The notes under the pieces: generated by a model | Seen by the model: only the letters and a program-made list of their open reading frames with translations | What the model was told of the DNA's origin: nothing | Database searches by the model: none | Program-made: the position numbers and the translations under genes | In this document: piece after piece, positions 34,164 to 42,559 of the stretch | How positions within the stretch are numbered: the first letter of the stretch is position 1 | Layout: the number at the start of each line of letters is the position of its first letter | Assembly (NCBI GenBank): GCA_946616295.1 | Contig: CAMOIU010000019.1 | Span: 1-43,872, forward strand | Reading direction: 5' to 3' | DNA: 43,872 bases | DNA from: CAG-791 sp002392385 | Lineage (GTDB): Bacteria; Bacillota; Clostridia; Lachnospirales; Lachnospiraceae

Positions 34164-35309
34164 ATGAAGTACAGACCACTGGGAAACACCGGCCTGCAGG
34201 TCAGCGAAGTCGGCATGGGCTGCGAAGGCTTCTCCGAAGACAACTATGCCATGGCGAAGGAGCTGTTCGACGCGGCGGAGGAGCTGGGCATCAATTATTT
34301 CGACCTCTATGCCTCGGATCCGGAGGTGCGGGCGGCCGTCGGCGAGGCCCTGAAGGGGAGAAGGGACAAGTTCCTGATCCAGTCGCACATCTGCAGCGTC
34401 TGGAAGGACGGGCAGTATCTGCGGACCCGGAAGCTTGACGAGGTGAAGGCCGGCTTCGAGGAGATGATGTCCCTGTTGCAGACCGACTATCTGGACGTGG
34501 GCATGCTCCACTACTGCGACGCGGAGCGGGACTGGGACACCATCGTCGCGAACGGGATCCTGGACTACGCGAAAGAACTGAAGGCGCAGGGGCGGATCCG
34601 GCACATCGGTCTCAGCTCCCATAACCCGCTGGTCGCGCTGAAGGCCGTGGAGACGGGGGACATCGAGGTCCTCATGTTCAGCGTCAACCCCTGCTACGAC
34701 CTGCAGCCGGCGGATGAGGACGTGGAGGAGATCTGGGCGGACCGCAACTACGAGGGCCAGCTCACCAACATGGACCCTGACCGCCAGCGCCTCTACGAGG
34801 AATGTCAGAAGCGCGGCGTCGGCATCACGGTGATGAAAGCTTTTGCCGGCGGGGAGCTCTTGACGGAGAACAAGATCGCGGGCGTCTCCCTCACCGTCAA
34901 CCAGTGCATCGCCTACGCCCTGTCCCGGCCCGCGGTGGCGACGATCCTGGCCGGCGCCCACAGCGTGGACCAGCTGCGGCAGAGCGCGGCCTACAGCGAT
35001 GCCCCGGCGGAGGAAAAAGACTATGCAGCAGCGCTGGCTTCCTTCCCCCGCGTGAGCTGGGTCGGCCAGTGCATGTACTGCAGCCACTGTGAGCCCTGCG
35101 TCGCCAGGATCGACATCGCCTCGGTGACCAAATTCCTGAACCTGACAGATGACGGGAAGAACATTCCCGAGACCGTCCGCGAGCACTACAAGGTCCTGGA
35201 CCACCACGCCGGCGAGTGCATCCAGTGCGGCGCCTGCGAGACAAGATGTCCCTTCGGCGTGGCCATCCGCGACAACATGCGTCGCGCGGAAGAAGTCTTC
35301 GGGTACTGA
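34164..35309 (+). CDS. Aldo/keto reductase with C-terminal 4Fe-4S domain
   Basis: 381 residues. The N-terminal ~280 residues are an aldo/keto reductase barrel: RPLGNTGLQVSEVGMGCEGF, NYFDLYASDPEVRAAVGEAL, RIRHIGLSSHNP and AGGELLT. The C-terminal domain has two ferredoxin-type clusters, CMYCSHCEPC and CIQCGACETRCPFGV. This two-domain type is common in anaerobes; its substrate is unknown. GGGAGG precedes the ATG. The radical SAM gene starts three bases after the stop, so the genes form an operon. Confidence 0.92.
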   Translation: MKYRPLGNTGLQVSEVGMGCEGFSEDNYAMAKELFDAAEELGINYFDLYASDPEVRAAVGEALKGRRDKFLIQSHICSVWKDGQYLRTRKLDEVKAGFEEMMSLLQTDYLDVGMLHYCDAERDWDTIVANGILDYAKELKAQGRIRHIGLSSHNPLVALKAVETGDIEVLMFSVNPCYDLQPADEDVEEIWADRNYEGQLTNMDPDRQRLYEECQKRGVGITVMKAFAGGELLTENKIAGVSLTVNQCIAYALSRPAVATILAGAHSVDQLRQSAAYSDAPAEEKDYAAALASFPRVSWVGQCMYCSHCEPCVARIDIASVTKFLNLTDDGKNIPETVREHYKVLDHHAGECIQCGACETRCPFGVAIRDNMRRAEEVFGY

Positions 35310-35312
35310 GGC

Positions 35313-36317
35313 ATGGAATATCGCAGCTTCAACGACGCCATGCGCCGCCGCTTCGGGACCAAGGTCTACCGGCTGGCCCTGCAGAGCGGCTGCACCTGCC
35401 CCAACCGGGACGGGACGATCGGGACCGGCGGCTGCACCTTCTGCTCGGAGGGCGGATCCGGCGAGTTCGCGGCGTCCCCCGCGCCGGTCGCGGACCAGAT
35501 CGCTGCGGCCAGACGGCGTGTCGACCCCAAGATCCCGGCCTCCATCCCTGCGGAGGACCGGCGTTATATCGCCTATTTTCAATCCTATACCAACACCTAC
35601 GGCGACCCGGAAGAGCTCCGCGCCCTCTACGCAGAGACCCTGGCCCAGCCGCAGATCGCCGCGCTCGACCTGGGCACCCGGTCGGACTGCCTGCCCCCGG
35701 AGATGATCCGGATGCTGACGGACCTGGGGCAGACCTATGACAAGCCCATCTGGATCGAGCTCGGCCTCCAGACCATCCACGAGGCGACCGCCTGCCGCAT
35801 TCACCGCGGCTACAGCCTGACGGTCTTTGAGGACGCTTACCGGCGGCTGAAGGAGACCAGCCGGGGATACGGGAGAGACGGAAGAGAGGGAAGTGACGAA
35901 AGATTCGGAAGGTACGGAAGGCCCGGCAGGCTCGGGGAGCCGGGGACCGGCTACACCGGCCTCGAGGTCATCGTCCACGTCATCCTGGGCCTGCCGGGGG
36001 AGAGCCGGGAGGACATGCTGGAGACCATCCGGTATCTGGCCGGCCTGGATCCCGCCCTCGACGGCATCAAGCTTCAGCTCCTGCACATCCTGGAGGGAAC
36101 GCAGATGGCGGAGGAGTATGCGCGGGAGCCTTTTCCCCTCTTCACGCAGGAGGAGTACTGCGACCTGGTCGTGGACTGCCTGCGCCTGCTGCCGCCCGAA
36201 ACCATCGTGCACCGTCTCACCGGGGACGGCCCCAGACGCCTGCTCGTCGCCCCACTCTGGAGCACGGACAAAAAGGGCGTCCTCAACATGCTCAGCAGGA
36301 AGATCCGGGAGGCGTGA
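35313..36317 (+). CDS. TIGR01212-type radical SAM protein with RG-rich insert
   Basis: 334 residues. The cluster-binding segment SGCTCPNRDGTIGTGGCTFC (C27/C29, C41, C44) and the following FCSEGGSGEF match the YhcC/TIGR01212 radical SAM family. IELGLQTIHEATACRIHRGY and IVHVILGLPGESREDMLETI are also typical. Between these blocks residues about 183-216 form a Gly/Arg-rich low-complexity insert not expected in the family. The product or RNA/protein target of this family is not established here. It is coupled to the aldo/keto reductase gene. Confidence 0.9.
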   Translation: MEYRSFNDAMRRRFGTKVYRLALQSGCTCPNRDGTIGTGGCTFCSEGGSGEFAASPAPVADQIAAARRRVDPKIPASIPAEDRRYIAYFQSYTNTYGDPEELRALYAETLAQPQIAALDLGTRSDCLPPEMIRMLTDLGQTYDKPIWIELGLQTIHEATACRIHRGYSLTVFEDAYRRLKETSRGYGRDGREGSDERFGRYGRPGRLGEPGTGYTGLEVIVHVILGLPGESREDMLETIRYLAGLDPALDGIKLQLLHILEGTQMAEEYAREPFPLFTQEEYCDLVVDCLRLLPPETIVHRLTGDGPRRLLVAPLWSTDKKGVLNMLSRKIREA

Positions 36318-36371
36318 GAAGGTGAGGGAACAGAGAGAACGTGAAGGGACAGTGAAAAGGTGAACGAGCAG

Positions 36372-37262
36372 ATGAATAAAGACATGCCCACCATGATCAG
36401 GACAGTGGTCTTCTCAGACGGCCCCGGCGGGGGCAATCCGGCCCCCGTCTTTCTCTATGCGGACGTCATGACAGACCGGGACATGCAGGAAGCGGCCGCC
36501 CGTCTCGGCGAGGAGGCTGTATTTGTTCTGTTGCCGCGGCGCGGTGACTGCGCCGTCCGCATGCGCTATTTCGTGCCGGATCATGAACTGAGCATCTGCG
36601 CGCATGACACCATCGGCGCGGTGACGGTGCTGGTCGAGGAAGGACTGTTGGCAGGAGAAGAGGCGGTGATCGAGACGGAAGCCGGTCCTGTCCGGGTCAG
36701 CTGGTCCGTGGACGGTAAGGGAATTCTCGTGCGGGTGGCACAGTTCGCGCCGGTGTTCGGGACGAGTGCGCCGGAAAATGCGGCACTCGCGGAGGCGCTG
36801 GGGATCGGCATGGATCAGCTGGCGGTCTCTTCGGACATGCCCGCAGAGTGCGTCTCCACCTCCCGTCCCAAGCTGATGGTGCCGGTCCGGGACAGAGAGA
36901 CTCTGGACAGCCTGCAGCCGGATTCTGAGAAGCTCTGGAACCTCTGCGACGACTGCGGCTGCAGCGGTTTCTATGTCTATGCCCGGGATCCGGAGAGGCC
37001 AGATGTGTGCTATGCCCGTCAGTTCCCCTGCCGCAGCGGCTATCCGGAGGATCCTGCCACCGGCATCGCCGCGTCAGCCCTGGGTGCTTACTGGATCCGC
37101 CACGGCCTGATGCCGGTGCGGGAAGGAAGAAATTGCCTGCACGTCTATCAGGGACAGGCCATGGGAAGACCTTCCTATTTGGAAGCCGAGATGTTGGTGC
37201 GGGGAGGAGAGATACAGGAGGTCAGCGTCTGCGGATATGCGCAGAGGGAAGAACAGAAATGA
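36372..37262 (+). CDS. PhzF family isomerase-like protein
   Basis: 296 residues from the ATG at 36372, with AAAAGG about 11 bases before it. A GTG at 36360 in the same frame is an alternative. PhzF features are the N-terminal VVFSDGPGGGNPAPVFL, EEAVFVL with the conserved catalytic-type glutamate, VRMRYFVPDHELSICAHDTIGA, and the C-terminal SGYPEDPATGIAASALGAYW. Family members are isomerases or epimerases of uncertain substrate. There is no phenazine cluster here, so the name refers to fold only. It probably continues the upstream operon. Confidence 0.92.
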   Translation: MNKDMPTMIRTVVFSDGPGGGNPAPVFLYADVMTDRDMQEAAARLGEEAVFVLLPRRGDCAVRMRYFVPDHELSICAHDTIGAVTVLVEEGLLAGEEAVIETEAGPVRVSWSVDGKGILVRVAQFAPVFGTSAPENAALAEALGIGMDQLAVSSDMPAECVSTSRPKLMVPVRDRETLDSLQPDSEKLWNLCDDCGCSGFYVYARDPERPDVCYARQFPCRSGYPEDPATGIAASALGAYWIRHGLMPVREGRNCLHVYQGQAMGRPSYLEAEMLVRGGEIQEVSVCGYAQREEQK

Positions 37263-37337
37263 GAACCGGCAGGATCCGGAAACAGAAGAAAAGGCCCGTC
37301 GCATGGGAGAATGCGATAATCTTGAAATGCGGGGTAC

Positions 37338-38375
37338 ATGCGAATGAGGACATTCAGACCGGAGGAACTGGCAGCCTATTGTAAGAACATTATGACGGCA
37401 TCCGGCGTGGAGGAGAACTGCGCGCAGGCGGTCGCCTCAGCCCTGCTTGACGCTGAACTCACCGGGGTCAGTTCCCACGGCGTGAGCCGCCTGGCCATCT
37501 ATATGGAGCGGATGGAGAGGGGACTGGTCTCCAAGACATGGAACATCCGGATCGTGCAGGAGAGCCCTTCCGCGGTGGTGATCGACGCGGGGAACTCCCT
37601 TGGCGCGCCAAGCGCGCAATTCGCCATGGAGACCTGCATAAGGAAAGCAGCGGAGACCGGGTGCTGTTTCGCCACCGTGAAGCACTCGAACCATTTCGGC
37701 ACGGCGGCCTTCTATACAAGAATGGCGGCGGACAGAGGAATGATCGGTTTTGCCTGCACCAATCTTACTGGGAAGATCGCGCCTTACGGCAGCGCGGAGC
37801 CCTTCATGGGCACCGATCCCATTTCCGTGGCGGTGCCTTCGAAGGGGTGGCCCGTGGTGCTGGATATGACGCCCAGCGTCGTGGCGCTCGGCAAGCTGAT
37901 CCTGGCTCAGAAGCTGGGACAGTCGATCCCCCTCGGCTGGGCGCTGGACAAGGACGGAAATCCCACCACCGACCCGGCGGAAGGGAGAAAAGGTTCCCTG
38001 ATTCCCATCGGCGGTCCCAAGGGGAGCGGCATGGCCATCATGGTCGAGATCCTCAGCGGCATTCTGAGCGGCGCGGGCTGTGCGCCTCACCTGCATGATC
38101 TCTATGAATTTGACGCGCCTCAGGGCGTGGGGCACTTCATGGGAGCGATCGATGTGAGGCATTTCCTGTCTCTGGAGACCTTTCAGGAGGGTGTCTCCGC
38201 GATGGCTGCGCAGATCAAAGGCCTCCGAAAGGCGGAAGGTGTGCAGGAGATCCTGCTTCCCGGAGAGAGGAGCATGAAACAGGCCGCACAGAACAGACGC
38301 AGCGGCATCACCCTGCCGGACCAGGTGTATGAGGAGCTCATCGCGCTGGGAAGGCCTTACGGGCTGACACTGTGA
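37338..38375 (+). CDS. Ldh/malate dehydrogenase type-2 family oxidoreductase
   Basis: 345 residues. The family is NAD(P)-dependent 2-hydroxyacid/ureidoglycolate/imine reductases without a Rossmann fold. ELTGVSSHGVSRLAIYMERM holds the catalytic SHG histidine. KHSNHFGTAAFYTRMAADRGMIGFACTN, PYGSAEPFMGTDPISVAVP, GPKGSGMAIMVEILSGILSG and the DKDGNPTTDP segment are typical. Two starts are possible, ATG 37338 or 37344. Neither has a strong ribosome site. It overlaps the convergent TetR gene by 19 bp. Confidence 0.9.
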   Translation: MRMRTFRPEELAAYCKNIMTASGVEENCAQAVASALLDAELTGVSSHGVSRLAIYMERMERGLVSKTWNIRIVQESPSAVVIDAGNSLGAPSAQFAMETCIRKAAETGCCFATVKHSNHFGTAAFYTRMAADRGMIGFACTNLTGKIAPYGSAEPFMGTDPISVAVPSKGWPVVLDMTPSVVALGKLILAQKLGQSIPLGWALDKDGNPTTDPAEGRKGSLIPIGGPKGSGMAIMVEILSGILSGAGCAPHLHDLYEFDAPQGVGHFMGAIDVRHFLSLETFQEGVSAMAAQIKGLRKAEGVQEILLPGERSMKQAAQNRRSGITLPDQVYEELIALGRPYGLTL

Positions 38376-39010
38376 GCGCCGGGCTGCTCCGGCCGGAGGA
38401 TCCCGTCGTAGATCGACCGCATGTATTGGTAGCTGAGATAGAAGACATCTTCCATGCTTTTGCCGGCGGAAACGGCATAGTCCACCGGAATGACCTCCGT
38501 GAGGGAGAGGAGATAGGCGTAGTAGTCGCAGTCGATATCCGCGCGTATGGCAGGATCTGCCTGCAGTTCTTCCTTAAAGATCGGTGCGATCAGTTTCGTG
38601 GCAGCCTCTGTCTGCACATAGCTCCGGATGTGGCGGGGGGCGGTGAGCATCCGCTCAAAGAGCCGGAAGTCCTCCGGGGACAGATAGCGGGAGAGGTCGT
38701 CGGAAAACTGCCGGTAGCCCTCCTCAAAGCCCAGCCTTTTCATGCGCAGCATGCCGGATTCCAGGAGCGGCTCGCCATGCTTCTGCCGCTCTTTGATCAG
38801 GCGGCTGTAGACATCGGTGATGCACACGCCGAAGAGGTCCGATTTGTCGTCGAAATACTGATAGAAGCTCCCCTTGGGGACGCCAGCCTCGGCGAGGATC
38901 CGGTTGATGCTTGTCTTCTCATAGGGAAACTGAACGAATTCTGTGCGCGCGGCGCGCAGGATCCGTTCTTTTTTTTCGTCGGGAAGTCTGTGGAAAGTAG
39001 GGTGGATCAT
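38357..39010 (-). CDS. TetR-family transcriptional regulator
   Basis: 217 residues from the ATG at 39010, eight bases after AGGAG. The upstream ATG at 39016 overlaps the site. The N-terminal DNA-binding domain is KKERILRAARTEFVQFPYEKTSINRILAEAGVPKGSFYQYFDDKSDLF. The rest is a helical ligand domain without recognisable specificity. It is divergent from the dipeptide epimerase operon. A perfect 22-bp palindrome (39243-39264) at that operon's transcript start is a likely operator. Confidence 0.92.
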   Translation of the reverse strand: MIHPTFHRLPDEKKERILRAARTEFVQFPYEKTSINRILAEAGVPKGSFYQYFDDKSDLFGVCITDVYSRLIKERQKHGEPLLESGMLRMKRLGFEEGYRQFSDDLSRYLSPEDFRLFERMLTAPRHIRSYVQTEAATKLIAPIFKEELQADPAIRADIDCDYYAYLLSLTEVIPVDYAVSAGKSMEDVFYLSYQYMRSIYDGILRPEQPGAHSVSP

Positions 39011-39054
39011 GAGCATCTCTCCTATACTCGGTAGTTGTACAGCACACCACATTC

Positions 39055-39180
39055 GCAGGCGCTGCGCGCCTGCTTCATATGGGCGTCCAGAGCGGCTGCG
39101 CCGCTTGTCCGCACCTGAAACAACGAGCAAACCGCTTATGAAAACAAGTTTTCAAAGCGGTTTGCCAGCCGCTTCAGGTG
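39055..39180. repeat. Three consecutive hairpins upstream of the TetR gene
   Basis: GCAGGCGC-TGC-GCGCCTGC is at 39055-39073. AGCGGC-TGC-GCCGCT is at 39091-39105. The third is an 18-bp near-perfect stem (GCAAACCGCTT... to ...AAGCGGTTTGC) at 39127-39165, enclosed by CACCTGAA (39112) and TTCAGGTG (39180). They would lie in the TetR mRNA leader. With the divergent promoter and operator (listed separately) they account for the 312 bp between the two genes. Confidence 0.85.
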
Positions 39181-39202
39181 TGCTGGTGATTATATATTGT
39201 AC

Positions 39203-39231
39203 TTGTCACATACCATACGGTCAAATATAAT
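39203..39231 (+). promoter_or_regulatory. Promoter of the epimerase/serine hydrolase operon
   Basis: TTGTCA (39203-39208), 17 bp, TATAAT (39226-39231), an excellent sigma-A promoter. The start of transcription would be near 39238. Confidence 0.85.
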
Positions 39232-39242
39232 GAAAAAGGTTA

Positions 39243-39264
39243 AAATATGACTAAAGTCATATTT
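39243..39264. promoter_or_regulatory. Perfect palindromic operator, probable TetR site
   Basis: AAATATGACT-AA-AGTCATATTT, ten-base arms, begins about 5 bp after the predicted transcript start. A repressor bound here would block the operon. Confidence 0.75.
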
Positions 39265-39322
39265 GCATTGCGGCAGAAACATGCACAGCGCAACAGGAAA
39301 GGACAGAAGAGGAGCAGAGCGT

Positions 39323-40417
39323 ATGCGGATCACAGACATAGGGCTGGAGGTGCGGCGTTTCCGGTTCGAGGAGCCGATGAAGGTGGCTTTTGCCACGATC
39401 ACAGATATGCCGGTGTGCATTGTGAAGATCGACACGGACGAGGGGATCACCGGGTACGGGGAGGCGGCGCCGCTAGCCTTCGTGACCGGCGATAACCTGG
39501 AGACGGTGCTCTCGGTGGGCGCGGAGCTGCGGCAGGCGCTGCTGGGACTGGATCCCCGGGCCATCGGGACTATCCACCGGGTGATGGACGGCCTCTACCA
39601 CGGCAACACCGCCATCAAGGCCGGGATCGACATCGCCTGCTATGACATCGCGGCGCGGGCAGCCGGCGCGCCGCTCTACCGCCACCTGGGCGGCGACGAT
39701 CCGCATGTGCATTCGGATGTCACGATCGGCATCGACACGCCGGAGCGGATGGCGGAGAAAGCGAAGGAATGGGTCGCGAAGGACTTCGAGATCCTGAAGG
39801 TGAAGCTGGGCGAGGACATCCGGACGGACGCGGAGAGGATCCGGGCTATTCGGGAAGCCGTGGGCGGGAGCGTGCGGCTGCGCATCGACGCCAACCAGGG
39901 TTGGACCGTGAAGGAGACGCTGCGGATCTGCCCGGAGCTGGACCGCTGGGGTGTGGACCTGGTGGAGCAGCCGGTGCCGCACTGGGACTTCGACGGCCTG
40001 CGGGAGATCCGTGAGCGCTCGGGGCTCCTCATCGCGGCGGACGAGAGCTGCCACGATATGCATGACGCCATGCGTCTCGCCTCGATGCGTGCCGTGGATG
40101 TCATCAACATCAAGCTGATGAAGAGCAGCGGCATCTACGGAGCCCTGAAGATCGCGGCGGTCTGTGAGGCGGCCGGCCTCCGATGCATGATCGGCTGCAT
40201 GGGCGAGAGCACGCTGGGGAACCTCGCCGGTATGCATCTGGCGGCGGCGCTGGACGTCATTCAGGAGGTGGACCTGGACGCCGTCTACATCCTGAAGCAG
40301 GAGGAAGTCTACGGCGGCTACGATCACCGCGGCGGGAGAGCAGTTCTGTGGGAGACGCCGGGAATCGGCTGCAGCGTGCGGGAACCGGCAGATGCGGCAG
40401 CCAGTGAGGCACATTGA
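39323..40417 (+). CDS. Dipeptide epimerase (enolase superfamily)
   Basis: 364 residues from the ATG at 39323, eight bases after AGGAG. Muconate-lactonising-enzyme-type features are GYGEAAP, the acid/base pair K159 and K161 in ILKVKLG, metal ligands D189 (DANQGW), E215 (LVEQP) and D240 (AADES), and K264 in NIKLMKSSG, followed by the specificity loop GCMGESTLG. This set is typical of L-Ala-D/L-Glu and related dipeptide epimerases. A role in using peptides from cell-wall material is plausible. It is first in an operon with a serine hydrolase and under likely TetR control. Confidence 0.9.
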   Translation: MRITDIGLEVRRFRFEEPMKVAFATITDMPVCIVKIDTDEGITGYGEAAPLAFVTGDNLETVLSVGAELRQALLGLDPRAIGTIHRVMDGLYHGNTAIKAGIDIACYDIAARAAGAPLYRHLGGDDPHVHSDVTIGIDTPERMAEKAKEWVAKDFEILKVKLGEDIRTDAERIRAIREAVGGSVRLRIDANQGWTVKETLRICPELDRWGVDLVEQPVPHWDFDGLREIRERSGLLIAADESCHDMHDAMRLASMRAVDVINIKLMKSSGIYGALKIAAVCEAAGLRCMIGCMGESTLGNLAGMHLAAALDVIQEVDLDAVYILKQEEVYGGYDHRGGRAVLWETPGIGCSVREPADAAASEAH

Positions 40418-40495
40418 GGCAGTCAGTGCGGCACATTGAGCCTGCCGGAACGGCCTGCGACGACAGGCCGTCGGCACACATTCAAGGAGGTATTT

Positions 40496-41920
40496 ATGGA
40501 TCTGAAGCAGTGGATCGAGAAACTGATGGCCGATTACAACGTCGCCGGCATGAGCGTGGCCGTCATCCGGGACGGGAAGATCGTGAGCACCGAGGGGTAC
40601 GGTCTGCGGAACGTGGAGCAGGGGCTCCCCATGACCGCGGAGACGGTCCTGCCCATCGGCTCTGTCACCAAGACCTTTACGTCTCTGGCGCTGGGCATGC
40701 TGGCGGACGAGGGGAAGCTGGACTGGGACCGCCCGGTCATCGAATACCTTCCCACACTGAAGCTGCACACGCCCCTGATGACGGAAAATGTGACGGCGAG
40801 GGACCTCATGTGCCACCGCACCGGCGTCCCGCGCTATGACCTGCAGGCGATCTACTGCGTGAAAGAGGATCCGGCGGAGATGGTGCCGACCCTCCAGTAC
40901 CTGGAGCCCAGCCTGCCCTTCCGCACCAGGCTCCAGTACTCCAACCAGATGGTCTCCCTGGCCGGGTACCTGGTGGAGATCCTGTCCGGGAAGACCTGGA
41001 AGGACTTCGTGAAGGAGCGGATCCTGCAGCCCCTGGGCATGGCGCGCACCGACTTCGAGATCGAGTCCCTGGCCGGCTATGACAATACCTCCAAGGGGTA
41101 TGTTTTCGCGAATGGTACCTATATCGAGCCGCCCTATATGCATCTGGGCGCTTTTGCCCCGTCCGGCGCGATCGTGTCCACCGCGGAGGACATGGCCAGA
41201 TTTGCCCTCTTCCAGCTGGGCGACGGCACCTGGGAGGGCGAGCGCCTGATCAGCGAGGCGCAGCTGAACGAGATGCACAGCCCGCAGGTCATCGGCAGCC
41301 CTTATTTCTGGGACTTCCCGGAGATCCAGCGCGCCGAGTACGGCCTGGGCTGGTTCACCGACATCTACCGCGGCGTGAAGATGATCAATCACGGCGGCAA
41401 CACCAACGGTTTCTCCGCGCAGATGACCCTGCTGCCCGGCGAAAAGGCCGCCATCGTCGCCCTCTCCAACGCGACGTCCTCCTTCTCCGTGAACGCGCTC
41501 GGCCATGTCTTTGCCGATGAGGCGCTGGGCGTGGAGGAGATCCCGGACTGGTCCGCCAGATTCCAGGAGATCTTCAACAACATGATGGCGGGCATGATGG
41601 CCGGTATGCAGGCCAAGGCGGAGGCCAGGAAGCCCGACACCACACCTTCGGCGCCCATGGAAGACATCGCGGGCACCTACTGCCATCCCGGCTTCGGCGA
41701 GATGACCCTTGCCATGACCGACCAGGGCCTGGCCGGCACCTGGAACGGCCTCCCGGCCCTCCTGCAGCACTACCAGGACGACACCTTCGACCTCATGCTG
41801 CCCGTGTTGGGACAGGCCGTCCCGGCCCAGCTGATCACCCAGGACGGAAAGGCCTGCGGGATCGACGTCACCATGGAGCCGACCCCCGGCGTGGGACCGG
41901 CCAGGTTTGTAAAGGCGTGA
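40496..41920 (+). CDS. Serine hydrolase, class C beta-lactamase/D-aminopeptidase family
   Basis: 474 residues from the ATG at 40496, with AAGGAGG upstream. The active-site triad of motifs is SVTK (S56, K59), YSN (148-150) and NHGGNTNG in the third position. The C-terminal ~120 residues form a small beta-domain as in D-aminopeptidases and related penicillin-binding-like enzymes (MEDIAGTYCHPGFGEM). No signal peptide is seen, so it likely acts inside the cell on D-amino-acid peptides or esters rather than on antibiotics. The Met-rich NNMMAGMMAGMQAKAEA stretch lies between the domains. Confidence 0.9.
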   Translation: MDLKQWIEKLMADYNVAGMSVAVIRDGKIVSTEGYGLRNVEQGLPMTAETVLPIGSVTKTFTSLALGMLADEGKLDWDRPVIEYLPTLKLHTPLMTENVTARDLMCHRTGVPRYDLQAIYCVKEDPAEMVPTLQYLEPSLPFRTRLQYSNQMVSLAGYLVEILSGKTWKDFVKERILQPLGMARTDFEIESLAGYDNTSKGYVFANGTYIEPPYMHLGAFAPSGAIVSTAEDMARFALFQLGDGTWEGERLISEAQLNEMHSPQVIGSPYFWDFPEIQRAEYGLGWFTDIYRGVKMINHGGNTNGFSAQMTLLPGEKAAIVALSNATSSFSVNALGHVFADEALGVEEIPDWSARFQEIFNNMMAGMMAGMQAKAEARKPDTTPSAPMEDIAGTYCHPGFGEMTLAMTDQGLAGTWNGLPALLQHYQDDTFDLMLPVLGQAVPAQLITQDGKACGIDVTMEPTPGVGPARFVKA

Positions 41921-41925
41921 TCAGG

Positions 41926-42052
41926 TCACACAGGGGACGGTTCTCTGTGTGAATGAAGAAATAAACAGGAAGGGAATTGCTGCACAAGGGGGCGGTTCTC
42001 TGTGTGACTGCTATTCTAAGCAGGCTCACACAGAGAACCGTCCCCTGTGTGA
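41926..42052. repeat. Three REP-like palindromes in one intergenic stretch
   Basis: Copies are at 41926-41952 (core in the minus orientation), 41981-42007 (degenerate, minus) and 42026-42052 (plus). Each has TCACACAG/CTGTGTGA-type arms and an 11-nt AGAACCGTCCC core. The first and third face each other, as in a REP doublet. Confidence 0.88.
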
Positions 42053-42066
42053 CCTTGTGGCGTATC

Positions 42067-42122
42067 TTGACAGATGTAACCGATTTGGATAGTATTATTT
42101 ATATAATACCCAAATTGGATAC
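42067..42122 (+). promoter_or_regulatory. Promoter and operator of the HipB/HipA-like operon
   Basis: TTGACA (42067-42072), 17 bp, TAGTAT (42090-42095). Over and after the -10 lies a nested dyad: ATTTGG (42083) with CCAAAT (42110), and GTATTAT (42092) with ATAATAC (42103). It also contains two near-direct copies of TTGGATA. This is typical of autoregulation by the antitoxin. Confidence 0.75.
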
Positions 42123-42141
42123 AAAAAGGAGTTTGTAAGAG

Positions 42142-42543
42142 ATGTTGATCAGAGACTTGAGGACAGCAACAGGTATGACGCAGCAGGCTTTTGCCGCACA
42201 TTTCGGGATACCTGTCAGTACTCTGAGAAAGTGGGAACAGGGGGAATCCACGCCGCCTGCCTATGTGATCACACTTCTCGCGAAGGCTCTTCCGGCGGCC
42301 GATGAGAAGCTTCGTAGACTGAGCGGCAGAAACGGGAAGGTATTATATTATAACAGAGAGGCTGGGAAAGTTGCCGATGCGCAGGGTAATGAAATCATGG
42401 TTACAGAGGACCTGGACCAGGTAAAGGCGCAGAATCTGGCAATTTATCTGGACGATCTGTTTCATGGATTTTATGAACTGCAGGCATCCTTTGACCGTGA
42501 CTGCCGGATGGACAGGGAAGAGGGGATCCTCTGGGCGGAATAA
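42142..42543 (+). CDS. HipB-like antitoxin / XRE regulator
   Basis: 133 residues. The N-terminal helix-turn-helix is TGMTQQAFAAHFGIPVSTLRKWEQGESTPPAYV. The C-terminal part (residues about 65-133) contains KVLYYNREAGKVADAQGNEIMV and an acidic helix EDLDQVKAQNLAIYLDDLFHGFY, suited to bind the kinase. AAGGAG is upstream. It lies 16 bp before the HipA-like gene. Codon use is more AT-rich than surrounding metabolic genes. Confidence 0.85.
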   Translation: MLIRDLRTATGMTQQAFAAHFGIPVSTLRKWEQGESTPPAYVITLLAKALPAADEKLRRLSGRNGKVLYYNREAGKVADAQGNEIMVTEDLDQVKAQNLAIYLDDLFHGFYELQASFDRDCRMDREEGILWAE

Positions 42544-42559
42544 GATCTGAAGGAGGAAT

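Noticed and set aside
33846..36212. 788-codon minus-strand open frame
   Set aside because: It is antisense to three well-supported genes. Long antisense frames are common in GC-rich codon usage, and the translation shows no family signature.
39473..41770. 765-codon minus-strand open frame
   Set aside because: Antisense to the dipeptide epimerase and serine hydrolase genes, both with clear catalytic motifs.
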